64,000 bases of DNA from Tipula vernalis (GCA_958295665.1 OY282560.1:186295561-186359560); one strand, 5' to 3'; shown: positions 44,881 to 55,264, counted from the stretch's first letter. Notes: a model not told the origin generated them from the sequence alone. Made by a program: numbers and translations.

Positions 44881-44999
44881 AAAAAAAAATATTTAATTTA
44901 AAAATTTACACAAATCAAAAAAAATTACGGAAGAAAATAAATATTCAACCATTTTTTTTGACAGTTGGCCTACTTTATCTTAAAGATGGTAGTTCAAGG

Positions 45000-46165
45000 A
45001 TTCTATAAATCTTATATAAGCGAAATATAGCGTGACTAAAGTTAGTATATCCTTGAATTCCCCCGTCCATCGCATGACAAAGCAGAGTTCGCTTTAGAAA
45101 TATAGTTATCGATGTACCTGTTGTACCTACTAAATCAGTAATCTCTTGTACTCTTTGAACTACATTGTCATTGATGTTGTACTCGTATGTATGTATGTAG
45201 TTATTATCGGATTCCGTTTACAATGAAAAGACACAATTTTGCACTTCTCGATGTTTAAGTGTAATGAGTTGTGATAGCAGCACATAAGTCCATTGAGGTC
45301 ATCTTGGAATATGTCAGCATCACAAATATTTGTTCAATCGTACGATAAATTTATAGACGATTTTTTAAGTATGGCTTGGACCAATTAATCAATTCTAATG
45401 AAAATCCAAATGCAAATTGACTTTGGTGTGCTTTATGATGACACATCGAATGAAATGCTTTACTGAAATCGATATATCTCCCTTATTACTTGGCTGATGA
45501 ATTTTATCAGGTTAGTTGATTAGACCTACCAGGCATAAACGTTTACTGATATATGACGTATTAGTGTTGATTTAAAATAGTTGCAAACAACTAGTTCAAA
45601 TAATTTAGGAATTGATGATGAATTTGATATTCCCCTGTAACATGTGACGTTGTCTCGTTTGTCTGATTTAAAGATTGGGGATTTTTCAGGAAACACAGTA
45701 TTAGTAAGGGAATGGCCCACATCCATCTACAAAACCCTTCAAAGCTGATAGAATGTTTTCATCATATATGTATGGCTAGAGGGGTGATTGATATGTTGCT
45801 ACTGTTTGTTTTATCAATGTAATCAGTATTGAAGATTGGTCGATATACATATTGAAAAAATGCAGCAAACTTGTCCGCTGTAAATATATATCGTTTGTTG
45901 ATTTTAAGCCTTCACACAAATCTGCTCAACTCTTAGTGGGACTAATATTACTGGAGCACTCACTAGTTTAGAATGCATGGCTATGATTACATCACCACCC
46001 GATTTCTTAGAGCTTGTTTCAAGTTTGTGATCACATCTATAAACAACATAGTCATGCCCAAAATAATCAGAACTTTTAATTCCCGGATTAAAGTTACTTT
46101 CGCTGATTACAAAAATCAGGTAGTCGGTAAACTAGAAAATAGTTCGTTCCTCTCTGGTGAAATCT
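45000..46165 (-). pseudogene. Second, more decayed Jockey/CR1-type non-LTR relic
   Basis: Minus strand, in order: endonuclease block YVVYRCDHKLETSSKKSGGD (about 46085-45995), ADKFAAFFQYVYRP (about 45880), PIFKSDKRDNVTCYRGISNS (about 45670-45610), IPKLFELVV, then after a deletion FQDDLNGLMCCYHNSLHLN (about 45300-45240). All are standard parts of Jockey-superfamily ORF2, but the catalytic RT core is missing. Stops are frequent. Confidence 0.65.
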
Positions 46166-46308
46166 AGAATTGCTGGTGTTGCGAGAATTTGAAGAATTCC
46201 ATTGGTACATCTATAGAGTTTTTAGTGCTGATATCTGGATAAAATTTTTTTAGTGCTAAGGTAACATCAATATGCATTTGCATATAACATTTAATTGCTC
46301 CGAATTCG

Positions 46309-46785
46309 TTATAAAATTATTAGCATCATAAAATTGTATCTTAACATGATGTAATCTGTCAATATATGGAATTTGAACCCGGCATGTATCATCACATATT
46401 CACCAATAAGTACCGTATCATGAATTAGATAGGAATCAATCGATTTATAGTTTAATACGATTTTATTGAAATCAGTCTTCTCCTTAATGCAGCGAGCAGT
46501 AATTTTAGATTTGAGATCAGCTAACCCTCCTTTAGTGATATATAAGATGAGATCAATGCTTAATTTATGGGTGTTTATGATCCACGTAAATTTTCCACAG
46601 CCTGGAACACCTTGAACCGAAATAACTGTGGGCCGCTTGATGTTGTCCTTAGTAAAAACAGTATTTAAATGGTTGTAGGTTTGGAGATCCAGCATAACTT
46701 CAGTGCCCACCGAGCAGAAAACGTATCTTTGTGATGTCAGGAAAGAATTTGTGAATTTCAAGGTATTTATTGTTCTGGTTGTCAT
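46309..46785 (-). pseudogene. Endogenous viral element: fragment like a virga/nege-type superfamily 1 helicase
   Basis: A 158-codon open stretch resembles the start of the superfamily 1 RNA helicase of alpha-like plus-strand RNA viruses found in insects. Visible are a Walker A-like motif GVPGCGKF (the last residue is normally Ser or Thr), a DLILYITKGG block, an IDSYLIH block, and a motif II region read as LIGEYVMIHAG in which the usual Asp is replaced. These changes and the end at 46309, before the later helicase motifs, mean it cannot be a working helicase. It sits between non-LTR relics, which suggests capture by reverse transcription. Assignment is from motifs only; the virus family is uncertain. 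Confidence 0.65.
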
Positions 46786-46875
46786 GCCACATTAGCTACA
46801 ATTTTACTAAGTGGGGCATTTGATGGTCTCGGGTCAAATTTTAGACCACTATTTAATAGATTTAGTTCGTCCTGT
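46786..46875 (-). pseudogene. Possible Penelope-like N-terminal scrap
   Basis: The open segment DELNLLNSGLKFDPRPSN followed by IVANVA resembles the LL-x-x-GLKF-x-P block upstream of Penelope-like RTs. It is very short, so uncertain. It abuts the viral helicase fragment. Confidence 0.25.
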
Positions 46876-47136
46876 ATAAAAACCGCTGATGAATGATTAT
46901 GAACAAAATTTTGAACAATATGAATTTATCTATTTTGTTTGGGTTTTGTGTTGAGTTTGGATTTCAAATATCTCAATTTCCTATTTTATGTTTTTTTGAT
47001 GGTACGTATCGAGATCGATTTAAAATTTCGTTAATTGTGCTGGAACGCCTAACTTATGGGGACTGATGACGTAAAAATGACCGCAACAGATTTCTAAGAA
47101 AATTGTTAAGTTACCATTTAAGGTCTTGCTGTGACC

Positions 47137-47445
47137 TTACCTTATATGCAGGAAATTTATTGCTTTGTGGACCTCTTCTTTTATCTTGAATATTGGGACT
47201 TTATTGTGAATGAGCTTATGCTCTAAATAAAGTATCGCAAAATTTGTATTGTTGCATCTGTTTATAATGTATTTTTCGTATTCTCCCCCCCCCCCCCCCC
47301 CCCCAAAAAAAACCCGATGAATTAAATCCTTGCTGTAGTGAGTACGTAAAACTTTGAAATAATGTTGATAATATGCTTTCAAATCTGTCTGCTTCAATAG
47401 AGACGCCTGGGAGAAAGAGTTTTTCTTGTCGAAGATAGTACACAA
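47137..47445 (-). pseudogene. Possible non-LTR linker scrap containing a poly-C tract
   Basis: HYFKVLRTHYSKDL and EYEKYIINRCNNTNFAI resemble the basic linker between endonuclease and RT of Jockey-type elements. A 20-bp C-run (47285-47304) splits it and is read as glycines, so the continuous ORF is an artefact. Confidence 0.35.
47285..47304. repeat. C(20)A(8) homopolymer tract
   Basis: Twenty C then eight A. Unusual in such AT-rich DNA. Confidence 0.9.
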
Positions 47446-47577
47446 TTTATTTAATTTGGCAAATTCTCTACTACCTAAATGAATTTTAAATGTTTGTAAA
47501 TTTTATTTTCACTAAGCAACATCTGTCAAATTTGTTGTGAATTATGATAGCGTTGAAGCTGCGTACATGCTACACAT

Positions 47578-47721
47578 TTCTGGTGAAAATATGTACACCA
47601 CGAAGTTAGCTGTATGAGTTGAATTATTTCCAACTAGAACAAAAAGTTCACCAGGGTAACCAATTTTAACTAAAAATTGTACTATTTTGCTAACTTCGTG
47701 GTGTACATTTTTTCACCAGAA
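47578..47721. repeat. Hairpin with 33-bp arms
   Basis: The arm at 47578-47610 (TTCTGGTGAAAATATG, then TACACCACGAAGTTAGC) is the near-perfect reverse complement of 47689-47721. Loop of 78 bp. Probably a small MITE. Confidence 0.8.
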
Positions 47722-48494
47722 TTGGATCATGTACGTACCTTGAATAACGGGTGCAAATTACCAAATTTTATTTTCAAAATCAGTGCTCCGTTCAAAAAAA
47801 TGTTCCGTGCGTCGACACAACCGTCTTGTCGAATCGGCTGTTCGACATTTGGTGGCCAAATTCTAGTCAACCGATTCGGTAAATAATCAGCCAAACCCAT
47901 ACGTCACCGAAACGCAAGGTCTGCTAAAAACATCGGAGTGTACGGGAAAACTCGAGGCAGCTAATTTCTCGTCGTTCATAAGAACTTGGTCTTTCTGCAA
48001 TTTCAACTTGACGAATTTTCAACTTGAGGAACCTAAGATAAATGATCATAGACAACGCCGTATGTTCGCTGATTGGGTTCTGGAGCAGTTGGAAGCATAC
48101 CCAAAATTCGCTAAAAAAATCATTATCGGATTTGGGGCAATACCAATCCTCATGAGATACATCAAAACCAAATGTATCCCTAGAAAGTCACTGTTTGATG
48201 AGAATTTTGGTCTGGCGGAATCATCGGTACATACTTCTTCCAAAATGAACTAACATTGGCATAACCATCAATGGCAAGCGCTAAATATTGATGATAAGCA
48301 ACTTCTTGTGGCCGAAACTGGATGATATGGATACCGACGACATGTAGTTCCAATAGGACGGCGCTACGTTTCACATAGCGCATGCCATGATTAGCACGCA
48401 TAAAATAACCACTGACCATCGATATTGTGCGATTGAACGCCTTTAGACTTATTCATTTGGGGCTATCTTAAATCGCAGGTCTGTGGGAATAAAC
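47722..48494. other. Intronic spacer, no gene seen
   Basis: Somewhat less AT-rich than the surroundings. Open stretches (up to 81 codons at 48008-48253) have no features I recognise. It could be part of an unrecognised repeat. Confidence 0.4.
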
Positions 48495-48505
48495 CACAAA
48501 CAAAT

Positions 48506-50506
48506 ATTATTGTGTGAATGGATTTCCATTTTTTCACTATTTTGTGTGCTTTTGTTACTTTGTAAAATTTTTTATATAAAAAAGAAAAATTCTTTATTAT
48601 TATTTATTTTTATTATTTTAATATTTTTATCTTCCTTATAGTAACAATCTGTTTTATTTTTTTAAAAAGATCGATTTCGGATGCTTTCGCCTTCCTTTCT
48701 CAATTTTTAATTTAATATTATTACAAAATTATTAAAGTTAAGTCCTTATATACTATTTGTTTTTACCCCTTCCACTCTTTGTATTGTTGATTATTGCTTC
48801 GTATAACCTATTTGTTCTAGTATTGATTTTGTCGTTTAAGATGTTACTATTGTCTTTGTGTTTGTATATCTCTAATTCTTCTAGCCGATCTAGGGTTTTT
48901 CCTTTTTTTACTTTGTGTACAATTGTTAAGTTTTTGTCATAACTAGTGTATTCGTGGTTTTCTGTTTTTAAATGATGTGCGTAATTGGATTTTATTGTTT
49001 TCTTTGTTAGGTCGCTGGTGTGTTCTTTAAATCTCGTTAAAAAGGAACGTCCCGTTTGACCCAGGTAGAATTTTTCGCAATTATCACAGGTCAATTTATA
49101 TACTCCGGAGTCTATTTTTTCATTTTTGTTGTTTTGTTTAAATAATTGTTCCATTTTATTGTTGTTTTTGTATGCGGCGGTGTATCCATATTTTTTGAAA
49201 TTTCTCTCGATTATTTTACTGGTTGTTTTATTATACTCTATGCTGATGTATTTGTTTTCTAATCCTTTTTCTATTTTTTGTAATGTTGTTGCTTTCTTTT
49301 GGTTGTTTGTAGCTTTGTGTTTTTCGTTGATTTTTGTTATTAATGTGGCCTGGTATCCATTTTGTGCGGCTATATATTTTATTGTGTTGAGTTCTTCTTC
49401 GTAGTCCTTTTTGTTCATGGGTATGTTGTTCAATCGTTGGATCATGTGATTGTATGCAGCCATTTTGTGTTGGTGCGGATGGTGTGAGTTGTTATGTATC
49501 GTTTGGTCCGTTTGTGTTGGTTTTCTGTATATTTTAAATGCATGTCTTAAGTTATCGTTTTTTATTGTAAGGTCAAGGAAATTTATTTGTTGGTTCGTTT
49601 CAGTTTCTAATGTGAATTTTATGGTTGGTTGTCTCGTGTTGATGTATTGATGTAATTTGTCTAACTGTCTGTTCGTGCCTCTAAAAAGTAATAATATGTC
49701 GTCGACGTATCTGTACCAGTAAACTATGTTGTTTTTGTATATGTTGTCTAAGTTGTGTATGTATTTTTTCTCAAAATTGTTTAAATATATTTCAGCTAAT
49801 GTACCTGATAGTGGGCTTCCCATTGGTAAACCTACAGTCTGTTTGTAGTATTGTTTGTTGTGAGTGAAGTAGTTTTGTCTAGTTATCTCAGTGATTAAGT
49901 TTATGATTTCGTTTGTGTCTGTTGTCTTTAGTCCGTTGTTCAATAGTAGGTTTTTAGTTATTTCTATTGTTTCTTCTATTGGTATATTTGTATACATGTT
50001 TGTTATGTCGAACGATGCCAGTTTTGCGTTATGTGGTATTGTTATGTTTTTTATTTTGTTGACTAAGTTTATGTTGTTTTTCAGCGAGTTGTAGTTATCC
50101 CATTTTATATTTCGTTTTAGAATGGTGTTGATATGTTTTGCTATTCTGTATGTTGGTGCCGTTGTGAAGTTTATTAGTGGTCTTATCGGTACTCCTTCTT
50201 TGTGGATTTTTGGTAGTCCTCTTATTTTTGGTGCTTCTGGTTTGATGATCTTGTTGTATCTTATGGTCCTATCACTTAATATGTTGTTTGATTTACTGAT
50301 GACTTGTTTTATTCTTTTGTTGAATTCGTTGGTTGGATCCCCTTGGAGCATTTCTATTCCGTTGTTCCTGATGTATTCGTTTATCTTGTTGTTATATTCG
50401 TCGGTGTTTATTATTATTATAAAAAATAAAACAGATTGTTACTATAAGGAAGATAAAAATATTAAAATAATAAAAATAAATAATAATAAAGAATTTTTCT
50501 TTTTTA
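48506..50506 (-). mobile_element. Penelope-like element 1, with inverted arms
   Basis: The insertion is flanked by 11-bp direct repeats CACAAACAAAT (48495-48505 and 50507-50517). Inverted arms of about 90 bp (48570-48666 and 50417-50506) bracket the ORF. About 64 bp lies outside the 3' arm. This arm-plus-tail layout is typical of Penelope-like elements. 5'-truncated but with a clean ORF. Confidence 0.85.
48753..50417 (-). CDS. Penelope-like RT and GIY-YIG endonuclease, 5'-truncated
   Basis: Open for about 550 codons; the first ATG is at 50351 and the frame runs upstream into the inverted arm. RT blocks: PEAPKIRGLPKIHKEGVPI, FDITNMYTNIPI (motif A), GLPMGSPLSG, and the catalytic WYRYVDDILLLF. 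Then NFLDLTIK and HHPHQHKMAAYNHMIQRL. The GIY-YIG nuclease, used instead of an APE-type enzyme, reads GVYKLTCDNCEKFYLGQTGR with FKEH and LEELEIYKHK after it. The N-terminal domain is missing, so activity is doubtful though no stop is seen. Confidence 0.92.
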   Translation of the reverse strand: MIINTDEYNNKINEYIRNNGIEMLQGDPTNEFNKRIKQVISKSNNILSDRTIRYNKIIKPEAPKIRGLPKIHKEGVPIRPLINFTTAPTYRIAKHINTILKRNIKWDNYNSLKNNINLVNKIKNITIPHNAKLASFDITNMYTNIPIEETIEITKNLLLNNGLKTTDTNEIINLITEITRQNYFTHNKQYYKQTVGLPMGSPLSGTLAEIYLNNFEKKYIHNLDNIYKNNIVYWYRYVDDILLLFRGTNRQLDKLHQYINTRQPTIKFTLETETNQQINFLDLTIKNDNLRHAFKIYRKPTQTDQTIHNNSHHPHQHKMAAYNHMIQRLNNIPMNKKDYEEELNTIKYIAAQNGYQATLITKINEKHKATNNQKKATTLQKIEKGLENKYISIEYNKTTSKIIERNFKKYGYTAAYKNNNKMEQLFKQNNKNEKIDSGVYKLTCDNCEKFYLGQTGRSFLTRFKEHTSDLTKKTIKSNYAHHLKTENHEYTSYDKNLTIVHKVKKGKTLDRLEELEIYKHKDNSNILNDKINTRTNRLYEAIINNTKSGRGKNK

Positions 50507-50517
50507 CACAAACAAAT

Positions 50518-51683
50518 GATGCCCTCAAGATTTATGCGACAAAGTCATCATAAATTGGAGTGGATATCTTAAACACAACTTGTTTTATTTACATTTAAAA
50601 ATCGAGCGCCTTATTGAAAGACCCTTTATTTGAACATATAATGCATTATGGTACAAATTGCAATTACGTGGCATTTTTAGGACACTTAATGATGATCACC
50701 AAGTGATCGAAAACGTTAATTTTTTATGTTAAATACGAGTAAATCAAATTTTTTGTGGAAATTTTGAAACAAAGTCTTTTATTAAGTTTCAGTGATTTTG
50801 TAGTTTCAAGAAGGTGGTTAGCAACATTTTGTGTTTCGTGTTTTATGAATTACACAGCCCCATTTTGGAACGATTGAATATTAAAAACTTGAATTTTTAA
50901 ATAGTTTAAAATATTCAAGTTTTTAATATTCAATGGTTCCACTAAAATTCTTAAGTTTATAAATTTTCACTGGTTAGAATGTCCACCGAAAAAAAATTAA
51001 GAAAAATTAATGTCGTTAAAATTTTTAAGTTTGTAATTTTTTGCTGATTGAGCCTTTAGCTTTTATTAACAATAAATTTGCAGGTTGGAAAACGACATTA
51101 TGCTATTTTCATTTTTAAAGCCGAATTGTTCAAGTTAAAATTTAAAATCTGTAAAATTACCACTTCATAGACCAGAGCAGCGGAATTGGTAATTGATAAA
51201 ATGCTAAAAATCTGTAATAAATTCAGTACCTACTTAATCGCAAAATTTCCCAAAAGGACTTAAAGATATCTCAGGTTGGTATTTAATAGATAAAAATTGA
51301 CTCTTTTAGGTATTTCTAGATGTAACTCAAAATTTTTCCAAATTGTTATAACATTCTGGTATTTTTAGCCAAAACTAATGATTTTAAAACATTCTTCAAT
51401 TTAAAAGAACAAAAACTATTACATGAACACTGAGTTAAAGCAATTTAAAATCAATTCAATATAATTGTAAAAAAATTGGATAAGAGTTATATTTTTGAAA
51501 ATAGATCAGAATTTAAGTTTAATTTAATTAGGTGTGAAAATTCAAAATTTCAGGAAAGTAATTAGAGTAACCAAATAGATTTAATAAAAACCTGATAGAA
51601 GTTCAGGCTTCTTTAAATTGAGGTGTGCAATAATCCATTTTCAGATTCAATCTTTTTTAAATTTTGCAGAAACTCTTACTTGT
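50518..51683. other. AT-rich intronic spacer with one small hairpin
   Basis: No gene recognised; see the hairpin at 50866-50941. Confidence 0.5.
50866..50941. repeat. 76-bp hairpin with 29-bp arms
   Basis: The left arm 50866-50894 (TGGAACGATTGAATATTAAA...) pairs with 50913-50941 with one mismatch; the loop is 18 bases. Size resembles a precursor microRNA, but the low-complexity AT sequence also fits a MITE remnant. Confidence 0.7.
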
Positions 51684-52221
51684 CGTGTTTTCCATGAGAA
51701 CTGCCAAAACCAACCAAAAATGTTTATACAAGCCAAACAGTACAAACACTTAAGATATAAAAAAGTACGTTAAGGCGTAGTATTAGTGATGCGTATAAAA
51801 TAAATCAGAAAGTATATATACACAAAACTAACACAAATGTCTATAATTCTACGAAAAAATCTGTTCAAATACCGATATATAAATACCAATACATAAATAA
51901 ATTTAGTGTACATGTTTTTGATAGGATCTGTGTAAGGAGCGAACGATACGGCTTGTATAAACATTTTTGTTGGTTTTGGAACTGCACTAGAACTCGATAA
52001 ATGTTAAATTCCTTTTATTCTATGTAAACAGAAAAAAAAAAAATTCATAAAGTGCTAATGTGTAGTACATTTAACGTAAATCCACATTTTAAGTTGTTAC
52101 AGCAATAAACTGATCAGCTCTCGCTGAATCGCGCTTTATGAATTAATTTTTTTTCGGTTTACATAGAATAAAAGTACTTTAAAGTTTATCGAGTTCTAGT
52201 GCAGTTCTCATGGAAAACACG
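51684..52221. mobile_element. MITE B, interrupted by MITE A
   Basis: The left end CGTGTTTTCCATGAGAACTGC continues after the MITE A insertion with ACTAGAACTCGATAAA and TTTTATTCTATGTAAAC. The right end is the inverted copy, closing GCAGTTCTCATGGAAAACACG at 52221. Arms are about 80 bp, uninterrupted length about 257 bp. No ORF. Confidence 0.8.
51705..51978. mobile_element. MITE A, copy 1
   Basis: 274 bp with about 30-bp inverted ends (CAAAACCAACCAAAAATG / CATTTTTGTTGGTTTTG), flanked by the 7-bp direct repeat GAACTGC (51698-51704, 51979-51985). It splits the left arm of MITE B. A relative is at 58698-58895. Confidence 0.85.
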
Positions 52222-53757
52222 GCTACTACAATTCTAATTTTTCTTGATGTTGCCCCAATTTTAATGAATTCGTAAAGTTATGAACTTGGAAACGGCAACA
52301 CTATAATTAGAACTCATAAATTATAGAAATATTGGATGAAATTTTCAAAATTCTTTTTACTTTTTTAACCCAATTTAGTGGAAATAATCCTTCTTAAATT
52401 TTCCTTACAAATAGAAGTTTAGAAATTTGAAAATCTCTTTGTGAAAAATTTGATGCCCATGAAAAACTCTTCTGCAACAAAAATTAAAACTAAAACTTTA
52501 TGCCTTGTATGAAGTTTTGCGAACGAAATTTCTTCAACAAACATTAAAAGTTAAAAAGTCAATTGATTCTTCTCAAATGTCCGTACTAAGTACTTGATGT
52601 AAAAACTGTGGAATGTCCGGTTCCTCCAGTCGGCCTTGTAAATAACCAAACATTTTTTGCATCAATTGTTGTACGAAACTCAGCCGAACCCAAAATTCAA
52701 AAGTCCCAAAGTCAAATGATTTTTTTTTTCAAATTTCCATAGTATCCAATTGATATAAAACACAGGTTAGAGAGAACATTTGATGTAAAAATTCCTAGTT
52801 ATATATCTATTATCCAGAGACCGGATTTTTGATTTTTATTGAACAAACGTTGTGAATTCCATCGCATCCAAAATGTTTACACACATTTAAATTTTTTATT
52901 ATTTGCAAACATTTTACATCGGTAAAATATATCAGACATACGATTTTTAGTAGTTTCAGACATGGTTTGGCGATTTTTGAAGCATACTCGGACTTTAGAA
53001 GTATGATTAAATAATCTTACCATTAGTCTGCATGATCAAAGTAATACTGACGACTAAACATTACTTGCCTAGATCGGCCTTAATACAAAATTATGATTAA
53101 GCATTTTTTTTAACTTAACTTCCCTTGAATAATCTTAAATCTATCGTAAGTGCTTAAATTTAGAGATCCTGACTTTTAGAGATGTACATTATATTAGAGC
53201 CCCGATACAATGCGATCTGGTTCAAAAATGTCATTGCGAGATATTTTAAACAACTCTATTTCTCTAATTTTCACGCATTTTAAATACTTAAGTTACGTGC
53301 GGAATTGATTTGCAACTGAAGAATATAAGAACTACTTGTGCCAACACGAGCGTTTGTGTTGTGTTATTCACAACCAGCTATTCAGTATGCCGTCGAACAG
53401 TAGCTTCTTTATGTTGACTAAATAGGAAAAACGTGTTGCTAAGCGAAATGTGTGATTTTACGTTTAACACACATAAAAAACATCCGTTTAAAATTGGTTA
53501 CGGGCTCTAATTTCGAACTAGGTTTAGGTATTTCAACAAAAGCAAAGAAATTTTGCTGATTTTCCAACTGGGAAACGCATGCATCACTTAATCGAAGCAC
53601 TAAATGTTGCATTCTATGTTATGCAAATATTTTAAAAGCTCTCCAACTGCATTTATATAAAATGCAAGTATTTATCTTTAGATCGTAAAAGAAGCCGAAC
53701 AATGTAAGCCATGCCATAATCGAAAGCTCGCACAAAAATATAAAAATGTGTATTTAC
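52222..53757. other. AT-rich intronic spacer
   Basis: No gene or clear repeat recognised between MITE B and synaptotagmin exon 5. Confidence 0.5.
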
Positions 53758-53898
53758 CTCCAATGCAGAATTTGGTAAATTTGATGCATTCAAATTAAAA
53801 TTAAATGCTTCATTCCAAATCGGATTGGCTGGATCATTTGATTTAGCGGATCCAGTTTTCTTCTTTTTAACTCGTTTTCCGTTAATTATTAGGTAGAC
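53758..53898 (-). CDS. Synaptotagmin family protein, exon 5 (C2B middle)
   Basis: 47 codons in phase 0, between acceptor TTTTTTTAG and donor GTAAAT. The peptide starts VYLIINGKRVKKKKTG, giving the polybasic strand (KKKK) that in synaptotagmin C2B binds acidic lipids and adaptor proteins. It continues NPIWNEAFNFNLNASNLP and ends SALE. Residues 474-520 of the predicted protein. The donor opens the 25.7-kb last intron. Confidence 0.93.
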
Positions 53899-53976
53899 CT
53901 AAAAAAATATAAAACAAGTTAATTAATAGCCAGATAATCGCAGGATTGAAATCAAATTAGGTATATAAAAACATAC

Positions 53977-54126
53977 TTTAATAAATGGTTCCTGTTGCGC
54001 TTCAAGATTTTTCGCTTTCATTATAACCACGGTTAAACGTTCAGCTTGAGGTAAATAATTCAGGGATAAAAGTAGCTCCGGTTTATCCTCGTCCGGTTTT
54101 TTAATGCACACGAGATCACCCCAAAT
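53977..54126 (-). CDS. Synaptotagmin family protein, exon 4 (C2B start)
   Basis: 50 codons in phase 0 with acceptor TTCACAG and donor GTATGT. The peptide includes IWGDLVCIKKPDEDKPELLL and SLNYLPQAERLTVVIMKAKN, the strands that open C2B. The first calcium loop (NLEAQQEPFIK) is short and lacks the two Asp residues of calcium-binding C2B domains. Residues 424-473. Confidence 0.94.
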
Positions 54127-54195
54127 CTGTGAATAACCGTTAAATTTTATAAAATTCACTTTTAACTTTGAAAATATTTATATATATAACAGTAC

Positions 54196-54876
54196 CTCAA
54201 CTGATTTCGATAAATCCAATTCATCGATTCGTATCCGTACCTCACCGATAATGTCATTATGCGAGTATCGATCATAATCAAGAACTTGTAAAATTAATTC
54301 TTTACCACACAGTTGATCGCGTGACACGGGAAATTTAAAATGTTGATCAAAATATGGATGAGTTTCGCCTCGATGTATCGATGTTTGTCTCTTTTTCTTA
54401 TCCACATCCGGTATCAATGCAACCCGAACGTATGGATCACGAAAGCCACCATCTTCACTAGCCCGTAGCTGATGCGCTTCAATTAAATGTACAACCAAAT
54501 CGGAAACACTCGAATCATATTTCACGCGTAAATGTAAACGACCTAATGTAGGATTTTCTATTGGCGCCGTTAAATAGATTGGTCCCTCTTGTCGCGTATA
54601 TAAATCTAATTTTAATGTTCCCAGTGGACTAGCGGGACCGCATCCTAGATCCGCAATGGCGGCCGATGTTTTTGGTGGGATTAATAGTGGAGACAAACTT
54701 GGATTTAACTTGGGCGATAAACATCCAACACTTCCGGTTGTACTTCCACATGCTAACGAAACTAAACTACTTTGTGATGGACTTGGGGTTCGAAGATCGC
54801 TTGTATCAGTTGAGGCGGGTGATGAACATCGGGCATCAAGGCTTATTGCTCTCATTGGACTAGGTGATCTTGAACA
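54196..54876 (-). CDS. Synaptotagmin family protein, exon 3 (linker and C2A)
   Basis: 227 codons in phase 0, acceptor ATTCCAG, donor GTACTG. The first third is a Ser/Pro-rich linker. C2A spans about residues 307-423: LGRLHLRVKYDSSVSDLVVH, then loop 1 SEDGGFRDPYVRV, and loop 3 LDYDRYSHNDIIGEV. All five Asp residues that bind calcium in classical synaptotagmin C2A domains have counterparts (about D338, D343, D396, D398, D404), so C2A is probably a calcium sensor. The exon holds the whole C2A domain, ending KSVE just before the C2B-opening exon. No transmembrane segment is present here. Confidence 0.95.
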
Positions 54877-54940
54877 CTGGAATTATATGTATATAAGAAT
54901 TATAAAATATTGAAATCATAATCAATCTCATTGGGCTTAC

Positions 54941-55264
54941 GTGAAATGGTGTATTTTGATGTTCTGTCGCTACTGGTGTTCGCCCGTCAGGCCCATACGC
55001 ACGAATTTGTGGTGATGATCCTCTATGGCCCGAATTTTTTGAAGGTGCGCTATCTAAACTGCTTTGACTGGATATTGATGGGGTGCGAGGTAAACGCGGT
55101 GGAAATGATTTACTTTGATGTTGCAAATGAGAATGTAATGGGCTATGATGACTTGTTGTTTGCCCGCCTGATTCTAAACTTCCTCTAATTACATCCGAAT
55201 TAATAGGATATGGCATTGATGTTAATGGCTGCACTGGGTGGTATTCCTTTATTACGTTACATTC
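54941..55264 (-). CDS. Synaptotagmin family protein, exon 2 (Ser/Pro/His-rich linker)
   Basis: 108 codons in phase 0, acceptor TTTTTTAATAG, donor GTAAGC. The sequence is low-complexity and rich in Ser, Pro, His and Gln (for example SHHSPLHSHLQHQSKSFPP and TPSISSQSSLDSAPSKNSG). Probably disordered, with many possible phosphorylation sites. The call rests on the clean splice sites and shared phase with the C2 exons. Confidence 0.85.

Larger units (their letters stand above)
28053..53757 (-). other. 25.7-kb last intron of the synaptotagmin gene
   Basis: Donor GTAAAT after exon 5 (53757 on the minus strand) and acceptor TTTTAG before exon 6. It contains a SINE, a non-LTR RT scrap, a complete Gypsy element plus a head-to-head truncated copy, two non-LTR relics, a viral helicase fragment, a Penelope-like element and several hairpin elements. 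Confidence 0.8.

Noticed and set aside
47137..47445. Protein with a polyglycine run
   Set aside because: The glycines come from a C20 tract; the open frame is incidental to a decayed element.
48008..48253. 81-codon plus-strand ORF as a small gene
   Set aside because: No recognisable domain, and a similar-length ORF overlaps on the other strand.
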